Shown in pieces: positions 48,200 through 61,265 of a DNA stretch of 64,000 nucleotides. The stretch's first letter is position 1; every line of letters begins with the position of its first letter. Source of the stretch: Cylicocyclus nassatus. Taxonomy: Eukaryota > Nematoda > Chromadorea > Rhabditida > Strongylidae. The DNA lies in the NCBI GenBank assembly GCA_958299035.1, contig CATQJL010000223.1, positions 15,905,742-15,969,741 on the forward strand. Direction: 5' to 3'. The notes beneath the pieces are model-generated. The model had not been told where the DNA came from and made no database searches. It saw only the letters and a program-made list of their open reading frames with translations. The translations under genes and the position numbers were made by a program.

Positions 48200-49765
48200 T
48201 GGAAGTAGAATTCATAGATATTGATCCTCAAGCTCCAACAAATCTGAAGCCTATCTTGATATTGCGTTTAAACGATGGCGAGCTACCAAAAGTTAAGATG
48301 GTCATTCACTAGTACCAGTTCGTGAGATTTCCTTAGACGTTCCGGATTGAAATGTATGGTAAGTGGTCAAGGCTTGGAATTTGAACGAAAATTTGTAAAT
48401 ACAGCATGAGCACTCGGCTATTTTGCGATGTGCTCTTGCATGTTATTTTGGATGCGAATTTGATACTGCGACATCACAAGACAACTTTTCAATCTTTGAA
48501 ATGATTTTCTATCAAATACAGTTTGCAGTTGAACAACGATCGGACCTTCAACTTCCTGACAAACAAATTACTCAAATGAAATTCAAATATTGATAAGGTG
48601 TTTTAAGGTAGCTAACGTATCTAATGTTTTTAGGATTATAGATGTGAGATTACAATGAGTTTCAACAATTTTCAGCTTTTCATTTTCTTTCTTTGATAGA
48701 TGTGCAATATAATTATTTTGCGACGCAGATTACAAATCTGCCACATTTATTTCTTGGGCGTTTTCCCAAGCAAAGTCACGAGCACTTACTTTCTTGAAAA
48801 CTTCTCAAGTTTTTTTGCCAAGTTTCCTTGGAACCTGCCCAAATGTCCTCCGCAACGTTCGCGCCTTCGATTACCTCCTACGGATGCAGGCGGCTGGGCC
48901 GCTAAACACAATCTTGTCGTTTTATTAATTCGTTTTTGGGTGTAAAATCTTTTTATAGGGGCATCTTCAATTCAATGGAGGGGGGGGGGGGCAATTCATA
49001 GATATAGGAATTTACTTTGATGATCCGACCAAACCCTCAAGCTCTAACAAATCTGAAGCCTATCTTGATATTGCGTTTAAACGATAGCTACCAAAAGTTG
49101 AGATGGTCATTCATTAGTACCAGTTCGTGAGATTTCCTTAGACGTTCCGGATTGAAATGTATGGTAAATGGTCACGGCTTAGAATTTGAATGAAAATTCG
49201 TAAATAGGGTGTAAGCACTCGGCTAGCTAGGTGCTTGCCTGTCATTTTGGATGCGGGTTTGATACTGCAAAATTACAGAATTACCTTTTTAATCATTGGA
49301 AAGATTTCCCATCAAACACAGTTTTCCAGTTGAGCACAATAATCGGACAACTTCAACTCCCTGACAAAAAAATTACTCGAGTGAAATTCTGAGAATTGTT
49401 AAGGTGTTTTGGAGTGGCTTACGTATTTTCCAATGTTCTTAGGATGACAGTTGCGAGATTACAAGAGCTCTTCTTTCTTTCCTCATTAGATGCGCATTAT
49501 AATTATTCTACGAGGCAGATTACAATGCCACACTTATTTCTTGAGCGTTTTCCCAAGCGAAGTTACAAGCACTTACTTTCTTGAGAATTTCCCGGATTTT
49601 TTTTGGTAAGTTTTCTTGTAAGCTGTCCAAATGCCCTCCGCAATGTTCGCGCCTTCGATTATCTCCTACGGATGCAGGCGTCAGGGCCGCTAAACACAAC
49701 TTGTCGTTTTATTAATTTATTTTTGGGTATAAAATCTTTCTTATAGGGGCATCTTGTAGCTCAAC
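48200..49765. repeat. Local tandem duplication, unit about 0.8 kb
   Basis: About 48200-48970 and 48985-49765 repeat each other in direct orientation. Anchors are AACAAATCTGAAGCCTATCT at 48239 and 49049, and AAAATCTTT...TATAGGGGCATCTT at the right end of each unit. Arm A has only one unit (about 26560-27190). A 12-G tract (48980-48991) marks the junction. Confidence 0.88.
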
Positions 49766-50937
49766 TGCAAGCAGAAAGCTATCATCACATTTTGATAAGT
49801 GGTGTTATATCTTCATCATCATCATTCTTCATTCAACTCTAAAATCACTTAAATCTGTATACTGCATGTTTTTAGGAGCCGAAACAGCTGTTTAACACAG
49901 GTGTGTTTGGAAGTGCACCTTTAAAAGATTGGCGTATGTCTTCGTGAGTGCAGTTTCTCGCCATCAAGCGTATCTATTTACAACCCGATGACCAATATGC
50001 ATAGACAAATGCCCTAATTTGTTTTTGTCGAGCAATTCCTTTTGAGCTTTGGTAGTGAGCCTTTCCACTGTCATGTTAGGAAAAACTATCCAGCAGGTTT
50101 ACCAAAGACTGTAGTGTGTCATAGAATGCGCCATCGATGCTAAAGAAATTATAGACATAGTAGCAAGCATCGAGCAATGAAGCAGCAACGATGCGAGCCA
50201 GAACAGTTATTAGCCACAAGTCGCCGATTTAGGGTTATGTATTGCTTGTGTGCTTCCAATAAGTGCTAGGTATGTTACTATAGGCACATAAGCTGTATCA
50301 CCAGTCCCTTTAGTACTGCAATCGCGCTACGAGGGGCTGGCTCAACACAGATTACATGCACCAAATGCTATGCCGAGTGATAGGGCCTGTACAAATAGCC
50401 TACTTGCCAGGACGTTCTAGGTCAACGCCGTCACAAGCACTATTGAAACTGTTACAGCAAATGTGCTGAGAGTACAACTACCTATGTCTACTTTGAACAA
50501 ATTCAATATACCTTGCGATCCAAAATTCTAGTTTCCAAGCTCACTCCCAATTCTAAATTGCAAACTAAGGATAAATGGGTGCTTGTGCGTTGCGTATGTT
50601 CATATAGTCAAAGCATTTGCTTTTCAGTGCAACTTTTTTTAATGACTTTTTTAGAAGCATGAATCCAAAAACATGAAAACACGTGAGAAAAAATTACAGA
50701 TATTGGACTAAGGATTTATAAAATTGACGGGCTCATCATGAAGCAAGTGTTGGCGACGGTGAAACCTCCCAAACTTAATAACACAGAAGAAGTAAAGCAA
50801 ACGCCAAACAGCGAAAGCTAAAAATTGCGAATAAAACTTGAGCAAGAGCCACATAGAATTGCCGCTTGAGCTCATTGCAGAGTGGTTTTCCACCTCGACG
50901 ACGTTGTCAGACGTCTCCTGATGATCAGAAAGATATG

Positions 50938-51883
50938 TTAGGTTGTCCGGAAATTAATGCCCGTTTTAAATTTCAACCGCAATAAGTCATGCATTTCTCA
51001 CTTCTAAATAGGTTGCAAAGTACCATTCGATAAAGCAAAGCAAGCTCTACAAGATGGCCATCTTGCTTTAGCAACAGCTCTGATCCACCACGAGTTTTGA
51101 GCCAAAAACTAAAAAGACTCAGCAGCCCGAAAAATCGAAAAAAATCGTAACTGAGTTCACAAAAATCCTACGAAAATTCTTACTTGCTCACGTAAACACT
51201 ATCCACATAAAACATCCATATACGCCTTTACCGTATTTTTCCCTCTGTTGAAAACCAAGAAAACGGAAATTTTCGTGCATTTGTCAAAGTGATGCTATGC
51301 CGTCCCCACATAGGTATTTGTGTACCACAAGCTTTTAGAAGTACAGACTTAAATTTTCAGCCCTCTACAAGCTTTAATTCTCGAGAAATACCGAAGATAG
51401 CTTTCCCTAATTAGTGGCCCAAGCTAAAATTCAAATTTCTCGAGAATCAAAGCTTGTAGAGAGCTGAGAATTTATGTTTATACTTCTACAGGTTTGTAGT
51501 ATACAACTACCTATGTGCGAACGGCACAACACCACTTTGGCAAATGCACGAAAATTTCCGTTTTCTTGATTTCTAACAGGGGAAAAATACGGCAAAGGTG
51601 TATGTAGATGTTTTATGCGGATAGTATTTACGTGAGCAAGTAAGAATCTTTGTAGGATTTTTATGAGCTGAGTTACAATTTTTCGATTTTTCGGGCTGCT
51701 GAGTCTTTTTAGTTTTTGGCTCAAAAGTCGAGGTAAATCAGAGCTGTTGCTAAAGCAAGATGGCCCTCTTGTAGAGCTTGCTTTGCTCTATCGAATGGTA
51801 CTTTGCAACCCATCTAGAAGTGAGAAGTGCATGACCTGTTGCGGTTAAAATTCAAAACGGGCATCAATTTCCGGACACCCTAA
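50938..51883. mobile_element. Near-palindromic mariner-type foldback element, copy 2
   Basis: Same family as 8528-9457: starts TTAGGTTGTCCGGAAATTAA and ends inverted with one change. Right flank TA, left flank TG (probably a mutated TA). Private to arm B. The arms again run almost to the centre. Confidence 0.9.
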
Positions 51884-53139
51884 TAAAATGTTGCAAAAGT
51901 TTGTTGAGAATCCTCGGATTCTCAATAAAGCCCTGCAACAGATGACCAAAACCAAATTCCCTTTTGCCTCTTGTTTCTCCTTTGTTCGTCTTCATGTATA
52001 GCATCTACCCGCTGCTCCTCGATGGCTCCACTGAGCATCCGGCTCGCTATCCTTTCCTTCGTTGTTTCGAATTCGTTCCCGTCAAATCATATATCACTTT
52101 GTAGCTCTTGGTGTCTAATATACTGACATGTTACTTGACGAAAAATTTGACGGAAACTACATTTTTAAAATTCCTTCTTTTTCCTAGTTTAACATTATTG
52201 TTTTCTCTTTCCTTGCTTCTGTCTATAATGAAGAAAACGTCGTCAGCCTTACTGTACCTTCTTTGGCGTTTTTTTATTAGAAGTTAGTAGAAGGGTGCGT
52301 TTCTAATATTCTTCATGTTTAAGTGTATACGCAACAATTTTTCGTGCTTAGGTTTTTTGCTCAGCGTGATGAGCAGAGCTGTGGACGAATTCGCCTGAAA
52401 CAGAAATGACAAGAAGCAGTAAAAATCAAAGAACGCATCAAAAAACAGATCAGCTTTGATGTGCTTGATTTTAAAGAAACAAAACTTCCCGTCTTCTCGG
52501 TTTTCACTTATCTGCTTCATAGCAGTCACCACTTTCACATAGCCATTGTTTTCGAAACAAACGTAATAAAGAAACTGGTTTTCTCTCGTTTTCTCTGTGT
52601 TGTGAACTGACGGGTATTTATGAAAACCTGCGATGCACAGTCAGATTGAAATTTCTTTCAGTGTTCAGCAATTTCTTTTGTCTTTGCTGTTTAGTTTACC
52701 TTTCTTTACGTAATTCTTGGGCAATCTTCAGTTTTGGAGGAAGGGGTTTTGAACAACATTCACTTTTGCGGCTCTATCTCCACAAAGTCGAAGGTTAAGC
52801 TATCGGTTTGCTCGCCCTCTCGCTCCTCTCCGTATTACAATTCAAACCTCAGCGTGAAGGACAAACAGTAAGTATTCAAAACTAATAATTTCTCTATCTA
52901 AATAGCTTGTGTTGTCCGCACATCAGTGCGAGGTGAGTCGAAATTGCTTGATATTTTTTGTTCCAGTAATGCCTTCGAAATCTATTAGAGATACGAAATT
53001 GATGTGAGACTCTCCGCCAGCATAATGTCTTTAGCTATTTGAAATAGGCTTCGCTGGTTTCTTCCACTTGGACTAAGATTCACCATTTTGTCTCACTTGT
53101 ACAACTCTCCACCATTCCTTCTCCGTTAAGTCTAAGGCA

Positions 53140-53290
53140 TACTTCACGCGATTCCGTTAAATCGCTACATCTAAGCGACTTGGCGATTTGCCAGATGTCT
53201 ACAGTTTGACTACACGCGGGTTTACAATGCATAAGCGCGAGGCTTCCGCAAGTTATCGCAGACGCATCAAGTCTAACCCAAGTAAAACAG
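53140..53290. mobile_element. Fragment of a CATACTTCACGCG-family MITE
   Basis: Reads AAGGCATACTTCACGCGATT then GCGACTTGGCGATTTGCCAG, matching one end of the family, with no matching inverted end downstream. It lies at the point where arm A carries its second MULE-like element. Confidence 0.5.
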
Positions 53291-54542
53291 GACTACGCTA
53301 GACCCATTCTGCAGGTCGTAATCAGCATACCCCTTACTACTGTATCAAGTTCCACTACCTCAGTCAAAGTTGCGATTTCGAAATTCAGAAAAGCAGCAGA
53401 AAACTTTCTGTGAATGTTGTCGTATTACATTTTTTGCTCATTATAGTATTCACTCTTTGGATAACAGAACGGAGGGAAGCTAAGCTACGAAAGTTTACCA
53501 CACCTCATGAATTTTGAGATATGGAGAGAATCCAAAAAGACGAAACATGCACAGTTTGATGACCCATAGTAACCCTGTTAGGTACAACTCGATTGGGGCA
53601 GGCCTACAACGTTGAACGTAGTACCCCTCAGTCCGGCAACCAGTAAGCTACTGATCAGGATGCGCATCGTCTCTCAATCGTAATAGTCTTGTGCTTCCTC
53701 AAAAAAAAACACTTGAGCAGGTCTGGTTAAGTGTTTTCTTCACTAGTAATTAAGATTCAGGGCAATGCCATTCGAAGCTAATGACGAATTTGGCGGCACT
53801 GCCGGGCAGCCTTTGACAGCGGCTACTTTGAAAAATTCGATGATGACCGCTATCAAGGATGTCGCCTAACAAATGAGTGGACATTATGCGGAAAATTTCT
53901 TCTGATTCTCCTCTTTTGCACACTATCTCGCTCGGTTCACTGTAGCATTTAACCTCACCTTAGTGGCATGTTGTTGAACTAACCTGACACTTGACCGGAC
54001 GGTCTCCTCACTGTTCAAATGACAGTATAGAAGCGCGGGAGGTGGGCGTTCTTAATCTCAACCTAAAAAGATTTTCTGAGTGACTCATCTCAAGTCAGTT
54101 AAGACGAATGGGGTTTACTATGAACCCAATATCTTGAAGAAGAAAGAAGCTATGGCATGGCAACAATAGCAATATGTGTGAACGGGTGATTTTTACGCGT
54201 CAGGGAGCAGCAAATAGAATTGCAAGATTTGGGGAGACTGTTTTAGATCTCGTTCTGCAACCTCACAAGCAACGTTGTCAAACCGTTTTGTAGAAAAGAG
54301 AATGCAGCAGCCAATTGCAAGAAGCAAGGTTGTCTACAAGTTAGCAAAAGCACATACGAAGGTAATCTTAGGAAAAGCATGAGACAAGCGAGAGTTACCT
54401 TTTGCTGCAATTGAACAATTCAGTTGAACTGTAACCTTCTAGTTCGGGGCTCCACATTTGATCTTTTTGGAAATGTCTAAAACTTCTTCAAAGTTCTCAT
54501 TTCCCTTTCTATTCACCATATATTTTTTAGCAAAAAAAAATC

Positions 54543-57500
54543 ATGGTCGTGCTAATTGCGATCTTCATCTCTGCCGCATTACTTCCGATAAACAGGTATA
54601 ATGTCTAGCGCACAGTGCTGATTTTGCCCTGCATATGCAATGCTTTCAGAACATATGGAACCCACGCTGATGTCAGACCCAACAATCATCAAACCCGCGC
54701 AAAACGAGGAGTATTGATGACAGAAAACTATTGGAAAGAAGGATTTCCTTATCGATTTGAGGGATTAAGTAAGGGAATAACCCATTTGTACTAATGTTAT
54801 GCTGGCGCCTGCATTTTCACAGACATTTTGCTTGCATTTTTTGAAATTCACTTTACCATCGGTAGTGGCGAGATAGACGATCTAAAGCTGAAAAGAATTC
54901 TGAAAAAACATTGTGCGGCCTAATAACTTTCATTATCCCTCTAATGCGGGTAACAATCATCCTCGCACTTTTTGTGTACATCATGATGCCTCACATCAGA
55001 GCATCAAGTTTTATATATTAAATGCTTTATTTAGCTCAGTATGGCAAGGTGCAAAGCCTAGTCTTCGCTTTTAACTGACTCTCCATGTTTTGCATCTTTT
55101 TGAATAATATTGAAAAATCACGAAAGTTACCTCAAAAACCAACAAAACTTATTCGAGAAAGGCCCATCTCACTTGCATCAAAGAATAACTTTTAAAGATT
55201 TGAAAAAGGAGTATGAATGAAAAATGCGAAATGCGCGAGAATGTTCGAAATTCACTAAGCACATCTTGTATTTCTCTTCTTTCTTTACAAGAAAAATATC
55301 CAATATTCTAAGCAATTAAAAATATCAGTGTTTGATAATGTTCATTCCTACTTAGCTTCTAAAAGCTGATGAAGGGAAGATCGGATGAGAGGAAGATGGG
55401 CGAGGGAGGGTTACGTTAACTCCTTGTCTGAAAACTTCTCGGAGCTTACATTCAAAAAGAAAATTGTTGCATCCAATAATTGTTTTTTTTCATAGAAGGC
55501 GCGGTGATTACTAATTATAACGCGATGATATATACTGAAATCAACTAATTTTGACACTACTGCTGCCGTTCTCGGGAATCAGTAGCAATAAACATACTCA
55601 GTGTTTGCAATGAAAGAAGACAAGATGGCAGAAAGAAAAATCTTACTTGAACTATGAACTACACAACGATTCGGATTAATTAGGGTGGTAGGTTTCTTGA
55701 GTACCGTTGCGTATTTTCAGATGATTTCATGAAGAAAGAGTTCAAAAAGGCTGCAAGAACATGGGAAGAGAACACATGCGTTAATTTCACGGAAATCTCA
55801 TACAGTATGTTTAAACACATTGTTTGATTAAAGGACAAAAATCCGCACAAATTTCCAACAAAAAACAACTTGTGCAAAGTTAAAAACAACTTCATCAAAC
55901 GGTAGGAAGTAATAGGTGCGATTAAACGCGAGTTGCGACTTTCAGGCATTCGCGGAAAGGAATGCAGTTGCATGAAAAGAATAAGCCAAATGTGTGAAGC
56001 AATTATGTCATTATTACAGCCACAATGCAGTGTAAAAAATATCGAACTCATACTCCAAAACTTAGGTCCGCCAAACAAAGCTTCCGTTCTTGTCAAATGG
56101 CATGTATCAAGGTGCGCTTCTGTTATTGGAAAAACCGGATATCCGGACCAAAGAATATATCTCGCATCGGCATGTTGTGAATACGGAATCATAGCCCATG
56201 AGTTGGGACACGCGTTGGGACTGGTGCACACACATGAAAGGCCGGATAGGGATAAATACGTCAAAGTATTTGTAGACGTCGATCCCGATGTAGGTTTCTA
56301 ACGAGTTCAAAAAAATTGTGGCAATTTTTTGTGTTTTAGACAAACTTTGACTTCCGTAATTATACTAAAGAGGAAGTAGAAACTTACAATCTAGGATACG
56401 ACTATGGAAGCATTATGCAATACTCAATGACTGAGTAAGCCTTTTCTTGAGTTACCTTGTTTCGATAATTTTTTTAAGCTACTACGGCAGCTGGGACGAT
56501 CCGGCTATGATGCCTTTGGATGGGAGATACAACTACACATTAGGATCAGAAATCGTATCCTTCAACGATTTTACTATGATAAATAATCGCTATGGTTGCA
56601 GACGTGAGACTATCTCTGCATAAGGCCATGAATCTGTTAGCTGTGCTGAACAGATCAGCAGCTGCATTAGATCAACAAATCATTCATGAAATCAGTGTAT
56701 ATACACCCTAATGTGCAGTATTTTTCAGAAAACTGCCTAAAGCAGCGAAGGGTGGTAAAATGTGACAACGGAGGATATGAACATCCGCGCAACTGTTCAA
56801 AATGTCTGTGCCCTAGCGGCTTTGGAGGAGATTCCTGTAACGAAAGGGTGGGAATTCTGCTTTTGTTAAATCTGCTTAGAACACAGTTTCAGCCAAATGA
56901 AAACAATTGCGGAGGAATATTGAATGCAACGCAGAAATATCAGAAACACACGTTTGAATTCGCAAATGATCGGTGGGATTGGCTGGACGGCTTTAAAAGA
57001 TGTTATTGGTGGATCAAAGTGAGGAATTTGTTGTGTGCACAGTTATGCTTATTACTTTCGTAAACGACTGACATTCGTAGGCTCCTAATGGTACCGCCAT
57101 CGACATAAGGGTTAGTACTATAGAAGACTATGCTTACTCTCCCCAAGGCTGTCGTGCCGCTGGAATTGAGATAAAAGCTAACGACGATCAAACCCTCACC
57201 GGTTACAGGTATTGGGCAACAATCGTAGCTTTGCCTCTTTGATTCCTCTGATTAAGAATATGCCATAAATCTCAAATTGGCCTGGTGTTTGAGTCTAAGC
57301 ATAACCTTGTTCCTATAATTACTTTCACAAAGATGTCAGGTACGAGCAGATATACCATCAAGTATCGTCATGGTGAGTTCTTCTTACAAAAGGAACGATT
57401 ATTTGAGTTTAAGGACGATAGAACAATAAAATAGACCTGCCAAAATTTGTGCTTTAGGTAGTAGAACTTTCCAAAATTTGTGCTGTTAGGTAGTAGACCT

Positions 57501-57953
57501 TTCAAAGCAACACTTACTCAACAAATACTGACTTGACTCATAAAGTTGTCAAGTGTACTTTCACAAGATTTTGCGCATGGGTTTGAAAGTGGGACTAGCC
57601 GGTGTATTTGAAAAGAACTGAATCCATAAAACCATCAATCTCTGACAGGAACCATTTTGTCGATTTTTACACCTCTTTAAACCCAATTTTCAGTAAATCC
57701 GGAAAGTAGGACAACAACAACCACAACCACTTCGACCACAACTACGACACCGACAACAACTACACCCACAACAACAACATCGACAACAACAACATCGACA
57801 ACACCAGCGCGCGCGGTAGTACCGCCAAAGAAAGTAGTGACGAACAAGAAGACGAAGAAGAAGGGAAAGAAACAGCAGAAGAAGAAAAACAACAAGTCAA
57901 AAAAATCCCAAAAAAATAAGAAGAATTCAAAGAAAGCCAATAAAAAGCACTAA
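54543..57953 (+). CDS. Secreted astacin metalloprotease with EGF and CUB domains, copy B
   Basis: Paralog of the gene at 34148-38747, 482 residues. Exons: 54543-54595, 54650-54768, 55721-55804, 56066-56289, 56340-56434, 56479-56603, 56729-56847, 56893-57018, 57081-57208, 57257-57372, 57694-57953; every phase fits. Signal peptide MVVLIAIFISAALLP, propeptide end RAKR, zinc motif HELGHALGLVHTHERPDRD, Met-turn SIMQY, EGF, CUB, Thr-rich linker and Lys-rich tail as in copy A. Differences: one extra residue and an extra Cys just before the zinc motif (ACCEYG against PGCEYG), one extra residue in the propeptide, one fewer in the CUB domain, and a shorter Thr-rich linker. Introns lack the copy A insertions. 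Amino acid differences are few beside the intron divergence, pointing to selection on both genes. The same Thr replaces Glu after the third His. Confidence 0.93.
57440..57502. repeat. Small tandem duplication in last intron of astacin B
   Basis: About 31-bp unit CCAAAATTTGTGCT...TAGGTAGTAGA..TTT at 57440-57470 and 57471-57502. Confidence 0.8.
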
Positions 57954-59174
57954 AAATTAGCGAGTCATAGTATTGATCCGCTCATCTACAAATGTTCAAG
58001 CTTCCATAGCTGCGATGCGATGTTTGATTTCATATGATGCCAATATGACGTGCACTGCAACATTGAGCAAAAAAAATTTTTTTCTTTCATTTTTTGTCTT
58101 CATTGCAATATAGTGCCATCGGCCATGTTTATTTGTCAACAGTCAAGATGTTTTCTATCCTAAAAACTGTTTTACGATATCGGGAGAGAAATGTTAAAGA
58201 TGAGCAAACTTAAAAGCAGCAGCTCGCTGGAACCGAACATGCCGTTGCCTTTAAGTATTGTTTACAAAGAGCGGTCCCATTATGTACTTTTTAAAAGAGT
58301 GGATCATTTGTGAGGAAAAGAAAACTTTTTTTCAAAAAAAAGCTGTCTAACTGAACTAACTGAAGATATCCACTTTCGTGGGGGTGACTTATGAGATAAG
58401 ACTTCTATCATCGATGGTTGAAATGCCCCACTAAGAAGCAGGATTGCGAATCATGAAACTCGAAGTTAGGTGTTACCAAAATTCAGTGTAAACTATTCGA
58501 GAATGTCCTTCTATAGCTGTTCAAGTAATTTACACTTCTAAATTGCTGAAAAAAGTTTCTGAATTTCAGCAACTACTTGATCGTTTCCTAAAGAGTTTTC
58601 TGAGTGAGCATCTTATCAGAGAGGAAAAACGCAGAGATGGAAATTGAAATCAGTATGCTACATATTCGAGCCACTAGAACATAAATGACATGACGTTACT
58701 TGTTAAAAACTAGGAAACGGCAAGTGGCATACAGGAAACAAAAGTAAGAGAATCTCAAAAAAGAAAAATCTCAGTTTCCATAGCATGTAAACAAGGACGA
58801 GATCGACTACTTCCTTTAAAGGCGGTTACGGGCGAATATGGAGTGTTAAGGTGAGCAAGGATCGCGGTATGAATACTTTCTAAGGGCACCCTAGCATGAA
58901 AAGCTTGAAAAACCATAGATAATATAATTGGTAAGAAAAAGTAAGAGCTTACTTGTCATGACTCTGAGTAAAAAAGAAAGCTTGAAACTTCTGGCAGAGC
59001 GAGAGGGGTGGTGAAGCTTGAACTATAGGCAGAGAAACTTAATCCAGTTATGGGAAGCCACGTGCACAGCAGAATTTTGACATGAGTTGGGTCAAAGAAT
59101 CGAATCATCGGTGATTAAATAATAACAGCACTAAGGGCATTTGAATACGAGAACCGACAAGACCAACTATAATA

Positions 59175-60170
59175 TTAGGTCGGTCCAAAAGTTCGCGCTG
59201 TTTTTCAGACCCATGTTCAAAACACTTAGAATAAAGATGGACAAACGGTGTAAGGATCCGACGCAGAGCTTCTTCCTCTTTCTGCCGGTCAGTTCGCTCA
59301 GATTTCCTCGATGTCCGCTCAGCAATCTGCAGGGATCTCCAACCCATGCTTTTTAATCATGTTAGGTTTGCCTTTTTTTTCAAATTTCCAGTTTCAACTT
59401 CTAGTCTAACTTTGATAATATTTGGATACAACAAACAAAATGCATTACAAAGAACTATTTTGGCTTCATCAACTAACTTTTCAGCACTTCTTAAAATAAT
59501 TATTCCAAAAGCCCTTACTTTTGTGAAGTCAGGAAATACACAGTGGCTTCAAACAGTGACAAATCTTCGAAATTAGAGGCTTCCAAAGTAGGTTATAACT
59601 CAGCACTAATCTTAGCAAGCAACAGATGTTGGTGGCTCGAAACATTAAACTCCGAATTTTCTGGGTATAGCCCGGGACGCATCTGAAAATGAAAATTGCA
59701 ATGATTTCACCCTCAAATATCATACAAATCAGGAAGAAAAGAAGTCCTTGAGAAAGAAAAGAGAAAGCTGCATTGAATGATACTTTGGCTGCCAGTAGTT
59801 TGTTCTGTGAGAATTGAGATACGAAAAGGTGGTATTTGATAGCATCAAAAAATATTTCCAATTAGAGAAGCCAGCTAGAGATGCCAAAGTATTGTACTGC
59901 ATTTTGTTTATTCTATCTAACTGTTATCAAAGCCAGTCCAAAAGTTGAAAATGAAAATTTTAAATAATAGTCAAACTGGAGATGGTGAAAATTGGGTTAG
60001 AGCTTCCTGCCGATTATTGAGCGGACTTTTAGGTATTTCTGAACAAAAACATGACCATCAGAAAGAGAAGGAAATTCTCATCGGATATTGCTTACAGCGC
60101 TTGTCTGTCTTTATTCTAAGTGTTTTGAACATGGGTCTGAAAAACAGCGCGAACTTTCGGACCGACCTAA
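59175..60170. mobile_element. Mariner-like 996-bp non-autonomous element, private to arm B
   Basis: Ends TTAGGTCGGTCCAAAAGTTC and, inverted, TTAGGTCGGTCCGAAAGTTC; inverted repeats of at least 63 bp continue through CGCGCTGTTTTTCAGACCCA. TA flanks both sides (59173-59174, 60171-60172). Arm A shows the uninterrupted sequence near 40165. No transposase frame. Confidence 0.87.
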
Positions 60171-60777
60171 TATATTGTCAAACTAAACCGAGGAAAAATA
60201 AGAGTATCGATAATCTGGCACAGACAATGCTAGCGAAATATCTTTGAAGTAAGCTAGAACGGCACCTAACTTAGCTTGGTCTTGTAAAAAAAGACATATA
60301 TTTTCTGAATCAGCTTGAAATGCTGATTCCAAATATGTTATTCCTAGCTGCAGCGCATTATTTTGAAGCGAGTGAGCTTTTTACTGTAATTGGCATACTA
60401 CCCAACGGGGGGAGACTCTTAGGTAAAAATCAACCCGAAAAAGATGCTGGAAATTAACATCAAAGTAAATATTTTCTGATTTTTTCTTGATAAGGAATTT
60501 GACGCAAGAATATTAGCACTAGATGTTGATGCCGTGATGCCAGTGAGTCGAAAGCCAACGGAAAAAATGAACCATATTGCTTCACAGTTGACTACCTGAA
60601 TCTCGCTTGGTAAAATGCATTTTTCTTCTTTATCAACCGCCAGTGAATGCGTGGGCTCTGCATCGCGGGGTTCGCTCTGATTTTACCCATGCATTTTCTG
60701 CTCTTAAAATGGAATAATCCACTCAAAAACACGGGGTAACGGTCGTAGGTCGCGGAGCTAGTGCGAGCACGTAAAGG

Positions 60778-60933
60778 CTGCTGCATGACGAAGGCGCAAT
60801 TTTGGGCGCGATCTCGGCTTTATAGCCGCAGAGCGCATGAGTCGCAGGAAGGATTTACAAAGGTGAGGATACGTGCGCGCCGCTTTCGCGCCCGCCCAAC
60901 TATTACTACTTCTGCGCCTTCGTCATGCAGCAG
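60778..60933. mobile_element. 156-bp foldback element, private to arm B
   Basis: Perfect 21-nt inverted ends starting CTGCTGCATGACGAAGGCGC (60778-60798 and 60913-60933) around a GC-rich interior with TGGGCGCG/GCGCCCGCCCA. Arm A lacks it near 40775. Confidence 0.78.
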
Positions 60934-61265
60934 TTTTTATCTGTTTAAAAGCTTTCATATAGCTCTGTTATCCTCTACAGCCATAGAATGAAACTTGATC
61001 TCATCCTGATCTCATCTCCTTTAAGGTTGGAGAACCTGAGTCATTAATCGCCGAGAAAAACAAATAAAATTCCCTTCTGTTTGGAACTTGAAGTGAACAG
61101 AACATCGTCAATGAATTTAAAACAAGTCTTAACCACATTATCACATGTCTTATTTCAGCATTGCTTTCGTGGCTGTGCTTTAAAGACACTCTTTCCGATA
61201 AACTCACCACGCCTTCAACTCATTAGCCGATAAGATGCTTTCCGCTGGGTAAAGTAGCTAGCTTA

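Larger units (their letters stand above)
47210..54542. other. 5' part of arm B upstream of astacin B, no gene recognised
   Basis: Collinear with 25320-34147. Two open frames look alike between arms (47408-47656 and 25904-26104, sharing an ILAAQET..I.HKP peptide). Their upstream parts differ in frame and they have no splice context, so I do not call a gene. The rest is short-frame, AT-rich sequence with the repeats listed here. Confidence 0.45.
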
